Assembly (NCBI GenBank): GCA_963675135.1
Contig: OY776129.1
Location: 61,629,028-61,693,027 of the forward strand
Source: Galeopsis tetrahit
Lineage: Eukaryota > Streptophyta > Magnoliopsida > Lamiales > Lamiaceae
Direction: 5' to 3'
Length of the DNA stretch: 64,000 nucleotides
Each line of letters starts with the position of its first letter. Within the stretch, counting starts at the first letter, position 1. The translations under genes were made by a program, and so were the position numbers. This document shows positions 44,307 to 55,331 of this stretch, piece by piece. The notes under the pieces are model-generated. The model ran no database searches, was not told where the DNA came from, and saw only the letters and a program-made list of their open reading frames with translations.

Positions 44307-46435
44307 AGGGTAGGTCTCCTGTAGACCCAATTCCTTATAAAGAATTTAGTCTATTTTAAAAAATAGGTAGGATCAACAATAAAAATAAAATACGCGAAAA
44401 ATATGTATGTTAATTGATGTAGCTCAAACGGTTGGGCATAGTTTATTTTACGTGCATTTTACAATTTTTTAGCATGTTATTTTGCAATGTTTGCAATAAT
44501 AATTTCAATTATAATGACATACACTTTTTAGTGATGTTATGTTACACATTTTAGATATATTTTGTTGCAATTTTCTTGTTGTAGCATTCACTTTTTAATA
44601 ATATTGTGTTGCACTTTCTAGTTACACTAACTTTTACTTTCTAGTTATAATGACTTACATTTTTCATTAAAAGTTGTGTTGCACTTTTCAATTATAGTGA
44701 CTTACATTTTTTAATAAAAAAACGTGTTACACTTTTTATTAATATTGACTTACACTTTTCAACACACACATTTTCGAAAAAAAATTACCAATAAAAAAAA
44801 TTACAAAAAAATAATAATAATAAAAAAAAATTGACCTAAGTCAAAAAATTTAGGGTTGATCAAGTCAACTCAATTTCTTATAAGGAATTGATTCTATATA
44901 TAAGACAAATTCTTTCTTATACATTTTTTAAATTGTGTGTTATACCAGATGTGCAAATTCCTTTGGAATGGAGGAAGTATTCTATAAAAATTATTAAAGG
45001 GAAATTATTTCCAGTAACCCCTTTCCATTTAAATTTTGTTTAATTAGTCTTTGACTAATATTAATCAGAAGCCCCCCTAAATTACCCTCACAAAATAACG
45101 CAAAAAGCAGTCAATTATTTAAAAAGAGGGTCATTTAAATAAAAAATTAAGAAGAAAATCATTTTAAACGAGGTTTTATGTTGATTAGACTATTTAAATA
45201 AAAATCCCAAAATTAAATTATTATGTAAATTAAAGTAACGCTTTGCTCAAGAGGTAGGAATATTTTTTATAAGGATAACGATCAGAAGTTTGTGGTTTTG
45301 TTTTGTAAATAAGGAGAAGTTAAGAGAGAATTTGTAGTAAATGAATAAGGTGAGGAAGTACTCAGTAGTTTAAAAAATGAATAAGATGAGGAAGTACTCA
45401 GTAGTTTAAAAAATGGGTAGGATCAATAATAAAAATAAAATACGCGAAAAATATGTATGTTAATTGATGTAGTTCAAACGATTGGGCATAGTCTATTTTA
45501 CGTGCATTTTACAATTTTTTAGCATGTTATTTTGCAATGTTTGCAATAATAATTTCAATTATAATGACATACACTTTTTAGTGATGTTATTTTACACATT
45601 TTAGATATATTTTGTTGCAATTTTCAGTTGTAGATTGTGTTGCACTTTTTAAGTATATTGACATGCACTTTTTAATAATATTGTATTGCACTTTCTAGTT
45701 ATACTAACTTTTACTTTCTAGTTATAATGACTTACATGTTTCATTAAAACTTGTGTTGCACTTTTCAATTACACTTTTTATTAATATTGACTTACACTTT
45801 TCAACACACACATTTTTCGGAAAAAAATTATCAATAAAAAAAAATTACAAAAAAAAAATAATAATAATAATAAAAAAAAAATTGACCTAAGTCAAAAAAT
45901 TTAGGGTTGATCAAGTCAACTCAATTTCTTATAAGGAATTGATTCTATATATAAGACAAATTATTTCTTATACATTTTTTAAATTGTGTGTTATACCATA
46001 TGTGCAAATTCCTTTGGAATGGAGGAAGTATTCTATAAAAATTATTAAAGGGAAATTATTTCCAGTAACCCCTTTCCATTTAAATTTTGTTTAAATAGCC
46101 TTTGACTAATATTAATCAGAAGCCCCCCTAAATTTCCCTCACAAAATAATGCAAAAAGCAGTCAATTATTTAAAAAGAGGGCCATTTAAATAAAAAATTA
46201 AGAAGAAAATAATTTTAAACGAGGTTTTATGTTGATTAGACTATTTAAATAAAAATCCCAAAATTAAATTATTATATAAATTAAAGTAACGCTTTGCTCA
46301 AGAGGTAGGAATATTTTTTATAAGGATAACGATCAGAAGTTTGTGGTTTTGTTTTGTAAATAAGGAGAAGTTAAGAGAGAATTTGTAGTAAATGAATAAG
46401 GTGAGGAAGTACTCTGTAGTTTAAAAAATAAATAA
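44307..46435 (+). repeat. Foldback element and ~1.05 kb tandem array, copy 2 (two units)
   Basis: The nested foldback begins at AGGGTAGGTCTCCTGTAGAC (44307). Units start at 44363 and 45413 (1050 bp apart). The intact version of the site where CACTA inserted in copy 1 reads GTGTGTTATACCAG at about 44935. Confidence 0.85.
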
Positions 46436-46516
46436 AAATAAAAAATTCAAGGAGTTGATTGTAAGTTTGAAAATTTGGAATATACTTCTCTTTAGTCGTT
46501 CTAAAGCGGATTCCAT

Positions 46517-46735
46517 TTGGTCAATTAATAGGCGCCTCTTGTACGGCCACTCTTCTGTCTGACACTCGACCAAAGTCTGATAGTTTGAAATGCCTTGGTC
46601 AATTAATAGGCGCCTCCCCTACAGCCACTCTTCTCTCTGACACTCTACCAAAGTCTGATAGTTTGAAATGCCTTGGTCAATTAATAGGCGCCCCCCCTAC
46701 AGCCACTCTTCTCTCTGACACTCGACAACCGATAA
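46517..46735. repeat. 78 bp tandem repeat, copy 2
   Basis: Same three units as 26067-26285. Just after it, copy 2 has about 44 bp (TTTTTTATAGTGGTGTCCCT and following) not present in copy 1. Confidence 0.88.
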
Positions 46736-46915
46736 TTTGAAATAGGGTGCTTCTGTTTGACTTCAATTTTTAATTTCAATACAGCGCTCTTTTTTATAGT
46801 GGTGTCCCTGATTTGAAACAAGGGCACAGTTAAAAGGGAGCTCTTATTAATTCTATTAAAATTTAAAAATCTATCAAACACCAATATTTAAATATAAAAA
46901 AATCGAAAATTAGTA

Positions 46916-47169
46916 CTCCCTCCGTTCCGGTATAAGTTTTTTTTGGTTGTTTTGATTAAGAAATATGATTAAATAATAGATGTAGTAGAAGTGATATGAG
47001 AGAGAAAATAATAGATGAGAATTAGATGAAGTATAATAAAATAATAGATAAAATATAAATAATGTGATTGGGAGAAAGAAAATCATATACCAAAAATGAA
47101 AAAAAATGAAATGAGAAATTTTAGTGCGGGACATCATAAAGGAAAGCGAAAAACTTATAGAGGGAGATT
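46916..47169. mobile_element. Stowaway-type MITE (copy-2 partner of 26422-26674)
   Basis: Starts CTCCCTCCGTTCCGG after TA. The body is near-identical to the copy-1 element. Confidence 0.7.
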
Positions 47170-47334
47170 TAGTATTTAATTGAAAAAACCTTTAAATTTC
47201 CAATAAAGAAACATTTATTTACTTTATTAAATTTAATTATACTCATTTTTTTTAATTTTAATTAAGATACGTTTAATTCTTTGTTAAATTTTATTATACT
47301 CATTTCTTTAAATTTTAATAATAAAGTTTGGAAG

Positions 47335-47693
47335 GGGGTCGACGACACCGTGGCCACAACAACGTTCAAAGCACATAAATTTTTGACGGAATGGAAAAGT
47401 GTGCGGCGACCTACCCGAAAGGATGTAGCACAGCCCGGCTGCAAGGAATGACACAAACCCCTACACAGTTTATCAAAGTGAACGCCGACGCAGGGTTTTT
47501 CGAAGATACCCGAGAAACGAAAATTGGAATGGTGACACGAGACGACGAGGGGAGATTCCTGGCATGCAAAGCGGCACGAGAGCCAGGGATGATCGAGGAA
47601 GGAGAGGCATGGGGTTTGGCAGAGGTAATTCAATGGGCCTAGTCTGGGTTATGAAAAAGTGATAATAGAAGTAGATGCTAAAATTTTGCTCAG
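47335..47693 (+). pseudogene. RNase H-like domain fragment, copy 2
   Basis: Same frames and defects as 26838-27200, with one GCG repeat fewer (47402-47410), which leaves the reading frame unchanged. Confidence 0.7.
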
Positions 47694-47964
47694 GTTCATT
47701 TTTAAGTTTACAAAATATACCATTTATTCTATTTAAATAATTAACTTATAAATATTTTTTTTTACTTTATTAACAAGATGAGTATGTACCAACCATATTT
47801 TTTACTCGTTATTTCACATCTATTTTTTATAATTAAAACATAATTTTTTAAAAAACATATATGAGCAAAATTTTACTAGTTATTTATAAGTAAATGAAAT
47901 TAATAACGTGAATAAATAATGTGATAACTAAAAGATGAAGATAAAACGGGTGTAAATAATACAA

Positions 47965-48690
47965 CAGTATTATTCTTAAAAAAAAAATAAACATAATAAA
48001 ATTGAAAAAAATAAAAGTAACAATAAAATTGAACAAAAAAGGAGTAATTGTGTTTAATATAATCAGTCGCCATTTTGAAATTACATACATCACAAGTAAA
48101 TTTGGTATTAAAAGGTAAAATTAAAATTTGAACATCTTGAATAAAAAAGGGTCTTGACCACCGTTCCGGTTCTTCAACATCATGTTGCCTCTACAAATTA
48201 ATTTATGAACAAGCTTTGGAGCCCCTGAACGAGAGAGAGAGAGAGGAAGAAAAATACAAAAATCATAGTAATAAAAAGTAAGAAGACTGCAAGAACAATA
48301 AACTAATGGAGGATCTTAGTGAGTATTACTAATATTTCAACCGTTTAATTCTTCAAGCACCATTGAACACAAGATGATGCTAATTTCAACACTATCTTAC
48401 GAGATATCTATCTAAGAATATAAGTTAGTTGAGGCAGCAAATTATTCAAAATATATTTCATTGCTTGAGAAACTGTGTGAGCTTAATGAATCAGATATTA
48501 ATTTTAAAAAAAATGCGATGATTCATTAAGTCACACAATTTCCGAAGCTAAAAACAATTTTAGATAATTCTTTAGTCTCAGTTAACTTAAATAAATAGAG
48601 ATCCAGTAAAAACGTGATGAAAGTAGATCTTTTACAATCTTCACGCGTTTCGTCTGTCCCAGATCAATAAAAACCTGAAAAAAACTGCAT
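47965..48690 (-). repeat. Block beta, copy 2, with hairpin at 48463-48548 and promoter-like end to 49053
   Basis: Near-identical to 27470-28190, including the 39 nt exon-like segment, the 39 bp tandem duplication (about 48847-48924) and the - strand TATA box (about 49042-49053). Confidence 0.65.
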
Positions 48691-49281
48691 AAATGACGCC
48701 CAGCACAACAAAAGTAATTTAGTATCGGCAGTAAAAAAGTAAAATGCAATGAGTAGTACTGATCATGAAAAATAAAATTTGTACAGCCAATTTGTCTTCA
48801 ATATCTAGAAAACACTTGCAACTACGCATGCCTACAGATCTGTAACGTTCAAGCAAATATAAGAAATTTGAGGAAACAAGGCGCAGTTCAAGCAAATATA
48901 AGAAATTTGAGGAAACAAGGCGCACACCTCACCGTAAGAAACGATGGATCTGATCGACGGCTGTTGGGTGACTATGATCCTAGGGTTATACGGCAGTAAA
49001 GAGTTGAGAGAGTGATGTGGGAGCTAAACTGGTAGAGAGTGGCTATATATAGGAAATTGAAGAAGATTCTAGATCGTTTATAGTATTTGCCTATTTGGGC
49101 TTAAATTCTGCTTAATTCTACTTTTGGGCCAATATTTTCAGCAACCTACAATTATTCTTCATAAATAAAATATGATGATTTTTCACTACTTATTAGGTTT
49201 TGTTTATTGATATTAGCCGTAGATGGACACACATATTAAAAAAGTTTAATAATGAGTGAAGTTTTGATATATAATTTTATA

Positions 49282-49803
49282 CTCTCTCTCTGTTTAATTT
49301 TAAAATGTCTACTTCTCTTGGCATGAATTTTATTGAATATTGATTAATTTATTCATAAAACAGATAAGTTGAGGGTGTGATAGGGGTATTGTGGGTTCCA
49401 TTTATAAATAAAATGATTGTTTATGAATAAAGTGAATGGTAAAGTGGGTAAATATGTGATGGTAGGAGGTGGATATATAGTAATATGAATAGTATTGTTT
49501 CCTAAAAAAAGTATGGACATAATAAAATTGAACAACCAAAAAAGGAAAGTGAAAATAATGAAATTAGACGGAGGGAGTACTACTTTCTCCGTTCCATTAT
49601 TATTTGCACATTTTTTTTATTTGGAACGTTCCAAAACTATTTGCACACTCTTAATATGAAAATACCCCACAAAATTTTTTACTCTCTCAACATCATTTTA
49701 TTTTCAAAATTGTCACTTTTTTTTTACATACATTTTACTTTACACTTCACCAAATCACCTAAAACATTTCTCATTTATCTTACCTCATCAACCACTAAAA
49801 ACT
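49282..49803. mobile_element. Two Stowaway-type MITEs, the second truncated by the breakpoint
   Basis: The first is 49282-49577 (ends GACGGAGGGAG, TA). The second starts at 49583 (CTTTCTCCGTTCC) and breaks off at 49803, where sequence unrelated to copy 1 begins. Confidence 0.75.
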
Positions 49804-50428
49804 TCCTTTCCTTATGATGTTGTTTTAGGAATGTGCATCTTTTTGTCCCTTATTTGCCTCTTCTAGTGATGTCACACAACCAGGATGACTCTTATCTCTT
49901 TTAAGAAGTATTTCTCCCTCCGAAGTTAAGGAGAAGCAAATAAATTTAGGTAAGGTATGTGCATCACCAATTTCTCCAGTAAATCATCTTTGACTTCAAG
50001 CATTGTTTCAACCTATTTCAATGTTCTCATAGTTATGGATTATCTTAAGCTCTAGCTTTATTTTTGGCAACATGAAATTTAACTATTGCGTACTTATTTC
50101 AAAGTTCTCATATCGTTTTTTGTTGCAGCATTCCATAGATTAATGGTTATGGGCTGATTTGATAGCACCGAAATCCTAGAGGTTATTGAAGAATTAATGT
50201 GGTGAGAGTTCACAAGCAGGAAAAGGCTGACTTGTTCTACATTCCATTCTTCACCACATTTAGCTTTTTCTTGATGGAGAAACAACGGTGTCCTTTGCAG
50301 CCCCACCCCGCCTAGGCTTTCTCATTTGAAACCTGTGACAATTTCCGGGATAACGAGTAAGAATGTTATAATTTTTTTAATGTTTGTTTTTGTATATATT
50401 CGTTATATTAAAATTCATTCTTATGCAG
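49804..50428 (+). other. Unassigned sequence, possibly upstream exons/introns of the C48 peptidase remnant
   Basis: Less AT-biased than the flanks. It has exon-like patches near 50210-50350 (for example GCTGACTTGTTCTACATTCC). No frame could be tied to a family with confidence. Confidence 0.35.
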
Positions 50429-50570
50429 ATTTGATTGTGTCATATTCATGATAAAGTACATTGAGTGTTTGGCGATCCAAGAAGATGTCAGTACAATTTG
50501 TTGTAATGACATGCCGAAATTGAGGAAGAAACTAGCACTCGACATTTTCAGTCATCATTTTGATCCTTGA
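50429..50570 (+). pseudogene. C-terminal remnant of a C48 (Ulp1-like SUMO protease) peptidase
   Basis: After a TTATGCAG acceptor, 46 codons read FDCVIFMIKYIECLAIQEDV then a C-terminal NDMPKLRKKLALDIF segment ending in a stop at 50568-50570. In the family the catalytic Cys lies in a DCG(I/V)F motif; here the Gly is Val. The His and Asp parts of the catalytic triad were not found upstream. Such Ulp1-like genes are common both as host genes and as cargo in plant MULEs and CACTA elements. Only the last exon is visible, so it is treated as a fragment. Confidence 0.6.
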
Positions 50571-50904
50571 CTTCTTGTAATTGAAGTATTTAGTACACAA
50601 AGAATGTAGAAGTTTTTTTTTTTTTTTTTGTTCATGAACAGTATATGAATGTTTTAATATTAAATTTATATTTAGAATTTCATCTTTGTTGTTATTGTTT
50701 TTGTTGAGGTGTTGATTAAATTCTAAAATGTAGTCATTTAAAATTTATGTATATTGTAAAATTTTATTTAATGATCCTTCAGGCAAGTAAAATTTTATTT
50801 AGGTGAAATTTGATTGTAAATTTTATCTACCTCAAGATATGGTGATAAAATGGATGTTTAAATTATTATTTTGGCACCAAGAGTACTAATAATACCTATT
50901 AAAA

Positions 50905-51030
50905 ATATTTTGGCCTAAAAACAACATAAAATACATGTTTTAAAATTTAGAGAAAAAGAGTATTAATGCATATTTCAAATATTACGGCCTAAGAACAACA
51001 TAAAATACATGTTTTAAAATTTAAATAAAA
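50905..51030. repeat. 75 bp tandem duplication
   Basis: GGCCTAAAAACAACATAAAA and following sequence at 50912 recurs at 50987 with a few changes. Confidence 0.8.
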
Positions 51031-51039
51031 ATGACGAAA

Positions 51040-52290
51040 AAATACCCCGATAAACGAGAGAACGACCCCTGTGATATTATAACGGAACCAAGGTCGTTAA
51101 CGTCACTAACGATACCGTACGACCAATCTACTAGATACACATGATATTTTATACGAGTACTGTGTATAACGTGGATATCGACATATAACGTGTGTTGAAC
51201 ACCCCGATAAACGAGAGAACGACCCCTGTGACATTATAACGGATCGAAGGTCGTTAACGTCACTGACGACACAGTATGTTGTGTACAAGTGTCGAATAAC
51301 TTCTATGACCATTATTTTAAAGGGTTCATAGTGATTATTTACGTTTCGGATGCCATGTTCATTGGACAGTACACCACTGATTAATAATCGGTCGTTTCAC
51401 TCAATCACTATATTTTAGGTTATATAAATCATGCTTGTTTATCAATCAAACCATGCATCGTTTTTGAACACGTTAAATTTTGTAAAACCATGTCGTCCTC
51501 TTCTTAAGAACATGTTAAGTTGTAAAATGATGCCATCGGGAAACTTAGGTTTCATATTTGGCACACGAAAATGAGAGAACGTCCCATGTGACATTATAAC
51601 GGAACGAAGGTCGTTAACGCCACTAACGACACCGTACCGACCATTCTCCTAGATCCACCTGGTATTCTATACGACTACTGTGTATAACGTGAATATCAAC
51701 GTATAATGTGTGTTGAATACCCCGATAAACGAGAGAACGACCCATTTGACATTATAACGGAATGAAGATCGTTAACGTCACCGACGACACAATATGTTGT
51801 GTACAAGTGTCGAATAACTTCTATGACCATTATTTTAAAGGGTTTATAGTGATTATTTGCGTTTCGAATGCCATGTTCATGGGACAGTACACAATTGATT
51901 AATAATCAATCATTTCACTTAATCACTACATTCTAAGTTATATAAATCATGTGTTGTTTATCAATCAAACCATGCATCGTTTTCGAACACGTTAAATTTA
52001 GTAAAACCATGCCGTCCTCTTCGTAAAAACATGTTAAATTGTAAAATGATGACATCGAGGAACTTAGGTTTCATATTTGACACACGAAAACGAGATAACG
52101 ACCTGTGTGACATTATAACAGAACGAAGGTCGTTAACGTCACCAACGACACCGTACCGACCATTCTCCTAAATCCACCTGATATTTTATAGGACTACTGT
52201 GTATAACTTGAGTATCAACGTATAACGTGTGTTGAATACCCCGATAAACGAGAGAACGAATCCTGTGACATTATAACGGAACGAAGGCCG
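51040..52290. repeat. ~517 bp higher-order tandem repeat, about 2.4 copies
   Basis: The motif CGAGAGAACGACCCCTGTGA, followed by ATTATAACGGA and GGTCGTTAACGTCAC, occurs at about 51057, 51213, 51573, 51731, 52090 and 52251. Spacing alternates 156-161 and 359-360 bp, so each 517 bp unit holds two related sub-units. Copies differ at several percent. It is richer in CpG than its surroundings. Confidence 0.9.
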
Positions 52291-52311
52291 TGTAGAATGT
52301 TTTTTCGATTT

Positions 52312-52530
52312 GCACGGTGTAATAGGAATTGGTTGTGCAGTGGTGCACGACCCCTGAATCGTGCACGTTAGTACTTACAAAAAGTTTTTAAGTTAACACG
52401 GTGTAGTAGGCATTGGTCGTGCAGTGGCGCACGGCTCCTGAATCGTGCACATGACGACTTACATAAAAAAATTCAGTTTGCACGGTGTAATAAGCATTGG
52501 CCGTGCACTTCCGCACGACATAAAGTTTCT
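52312..52530. repeat. 84 bp tandem repeat, about 2.6 copies
   Basis: Units begin GCACGGTGTAATAGG at 52312, 52396 and 52480. They contain a dyad-rich stretch GTGCAGTGGTGCACGACCCC ... CGTGCAC. Confidence 0.9.
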
Positions 52531-54194
52531 CAGTTTCTCAGAACGATGAATTTGATTTGTGCAATCAAAATTTTAAAATTATTTTTATTTTTTCCAATAA
52601 TTATAAATATAAATTTGATTTGTTTTTTTATGTTTAATTTAATTTGTTTTTTATTATTATTTTTATTAATAATATAAGGGTAAATTGGTAGTTTCAACAT
52701 TACATATTTTAATTAAATAAAAAAATATAATAAAATATTTTATTGTATAAGGATATAAATGTAATTTTAAAATTATATTTTTTAATTAATTGAATTAAAT
52801 ATAAAAATATCAACGTACGAAATCATACGACACATAAAATGAATAAATACAACTTATAGTATAAAAGGTAACAGGTCATCAATTTTAAACCTTTGAATTT
52901 AAATTTTAATAGTTCAAATTTAACTGACTACAGTAGTCATACGACACCATAAGACACTCTGACTACTGGTAGAAGGTTCCATATTAGTTTCGGCCAAGAT
53001 GTTATTTCTTTCAAATTTAAAAAAATGAGAGTATTTGGGATCTAAGCCAATGAAGGAGCGAGACCCTAATCGATGGGTACAATTATGAATAATCAATTTT
53101 AGTTTTAATATCATATAAGTATTCTTAATAATATATTAATATACAAAAGTTTCATTCATTCGGCCAATTACTTATAAATTAATGTTTGTGCAGTCTATAT
53201 ACAAGTATATTTTAATTTTTAATTTATCATAATTTAAATTGTTATGAGTATCTTCAATTGTATCATAATATGTTTAACGTTATTGATCTTAATTCTTGCT
53301 TTAAAAAATATTCATTTATCAATTCCCCTTTTATTTTCTTTCATTTTTCTCTTAATCTTTCAGGGTAATGAAGGGGTAATTTAATATTATTTAATTATAC
53401 ACAAAACAACATACATAATAAGACGAAGAAAGTAATAATTGCATTACTAATATTTTACTAATACACTTAAAAATTATTAAATATTTATAAAAAAATCATT
53501 TTAATTATTTTAAAAAAAAAATCTATTAAAAAAATTTGAAAATTTGGGTCACCCCTCCCTCCGTTCGTCCCTGGTCTAAGCACATCAATATTGTATTAAT
53601 AAAGAATATTCTGTTGGAAAAGTTTAGAAGCATTGAGACTATATTTTCAGTATTTATAATTATTTATTTCAAATTTAAAATAAGTTTTGGGATTTGGCAC
53701 ATGCTAGTTTTGGAGAAGTAAATAGGTTTATAGGTTATCTGGAAAACATTTAATAGAAAATATTGTACTGTAATATATATTTAAAACTAGATGTAAACAT
53801 AAGATTGACAGGAAAATATTGTATCATGAAATATTTATAATGTAAATTTAGAGATTTGAAGGAAAATATTTTATAATAAAATCACCAATTCGAGTTCAGC
53901 CAAATTTTTAAACAAAAAAAATATTATAGAATATTCCATACATGAAATATAGTTTATTGAGATAAATTTAGGAAAAAAAAATGTGTTAAATCTGGATCAA
54001 GCTCAAATCAAACTTAATTGAAACAAATTCTTTTAGCTCTCATATATTATTTTATTATAATGTCAAAATATACTACTACACTAGCAATTTATACTATATA
54101 GAGACAACAACCCAAAAAATAATTATGGGTAGAAAAAAGATGTTCCATAATATCTTGGCCTATTAAAAGTACAAGTTACTCTTATAGTAACTTA
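52531..54194. other. AT-rich intergenic region
   Basis: No gene or bounded transposon supported. A CCCTCCCTCCGTTCGTCC fragment at about 53554 may be a MITE remnant. Confidence 0.5.
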
Positions 54195-54506
54195 CTCTCC
54201 GTTTTTTAATAAGTGATGTTTTCGAGAAATTTATTGAAATTAAGAAAGGAGGTGTATTGATAAATATATTTTTAAATAATAAAGGAAGTTTAATTCTAAT
54301 CACATTACAAATAAGTTAGAAATTATAAAATTTACCTTAAAAAGATAATTAGTTAATAAAAGTAAGTTAGAAATTATAAGATTTTCTGAAGAGTTAAAGG
54401 GATGACATATATAATGAGAACAAATAGTGTAAAAAATTAAAAATTATCACTTATTTGTTTATATAAAAAAATTGTTAAAACATCACTTGTTGAAAAATTG
54501 AGGGAG
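54195..54506. mobile_element. Stowaway-type MITE
   Basis: Left CTCTCCGTTTTTTAATAAGT; right, reverse-complemented, CTCCCTCAATTTTTCAACAA. TA at both borders. The arms share AAGTGATGTTTT. Confidence 0.8.
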
Positions 54507-54930
54507 TATTATTTTGTGAATGTTTACACTTCTAAAGTTCATTTTCTTTGCTGCAAAAAAAAGTTCTAAATAATTAAATTCACAAGAAAAAGACCAAGTG
54601 TGTGCTTTTAATAGTGAAAACACATATAAGTAGAAAAATCATGCAATTCTAACATAATCGAGTACAATAATCGCACTTTACCCAAGTAAATTCATGTACA
54701 AATTTCTAATTATCAAAAAGCTTTTACCATGGAGTAGTATATAGGAATGATTAATACTCCAATACTCCTTTGGTCTAATTCTCAATTCAAATATTATTCT
54801 AAGTCATTACTTTATTTCTAATTATCTTCATATTCAAACTTTCACTTTTTACCTATAAATAATAATTTTTTCTTAAAATTCGTATTCAAACTTAAATGAA
54901 AATTATAAATTTGAACGAAAGTAATATGTA

Positions 54931-55039
54931 GTGACAAAGTGGAATAACTCAAGTGATTAGAGCACCACCTAGATCCGGGTTCGAGTCATGGGGAGGGGAA
55001 AAAGAGATTGGGTATTTAACTTGTAACAAAAAAAAAAAA
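54931..55039 (+). mobile_element. tRNA-derived SINE, + strand
   Basis: Reads GTGACAAAGTGGAATAACTC (A-box region), GGGTTCGAGTCATGGGGAGG (B box) and TTTAACTTGTAAC plus poly-A. An 8 bp AATATGTA duplication lies at 54923-54930 and 55040-55047. Same family as 3962-4077 but about 13 bp shorter between the boxes. It lies about 300 bp upstream of the kinase start codon. Confidence 0.85.
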
Positions 55040-55331
55040 AATATGTAACACTAGTGGACCAATAAAAAGAAGCCATCCATTAAAAAAAAAAAAAAAAAAA
55101 AAGAGGAGTTATGTGGCGGATAAGCAATAATGGTGTTTCAATGGGCTTGACTGAGTCCGAGCGTATTAAAAAAATATAAATTTACATTTAAATAAGAAAA
55201 GAGGTAGAATTTTCTATACAAATGTGTAGTTATCTTTCCTCTTTGTCTTGTTCTCTTTCTAAAAACTGCGTAATTATTTTTAGCTGTGGGAGGAAGAGAG
55301 AAATAGATACAAAATTTCAGAGGGAGAAAGC

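Larger units (their letters stand above)
38609..49803 (+). repeat. Large direct segmental duplication, copy 2
   Basis: Collinear with 10844-29310 from AGAGTTGCATAG to ACTAAAAACT. The left edge abuts the gypsy LTR region; the right edge falls inside a MITE. It lacks the copy-1 block 12313-13753, the CACTA element, one tandem unit and the MULE at 24555, and gains elements at 39151-40705 and 41285-41587. Confidence 0.9.

Noticed and set aside
53536..53721. 61-codon frame in AT-rich DNA
   Set aside because: No motif, composition typical of intergenic sequence.
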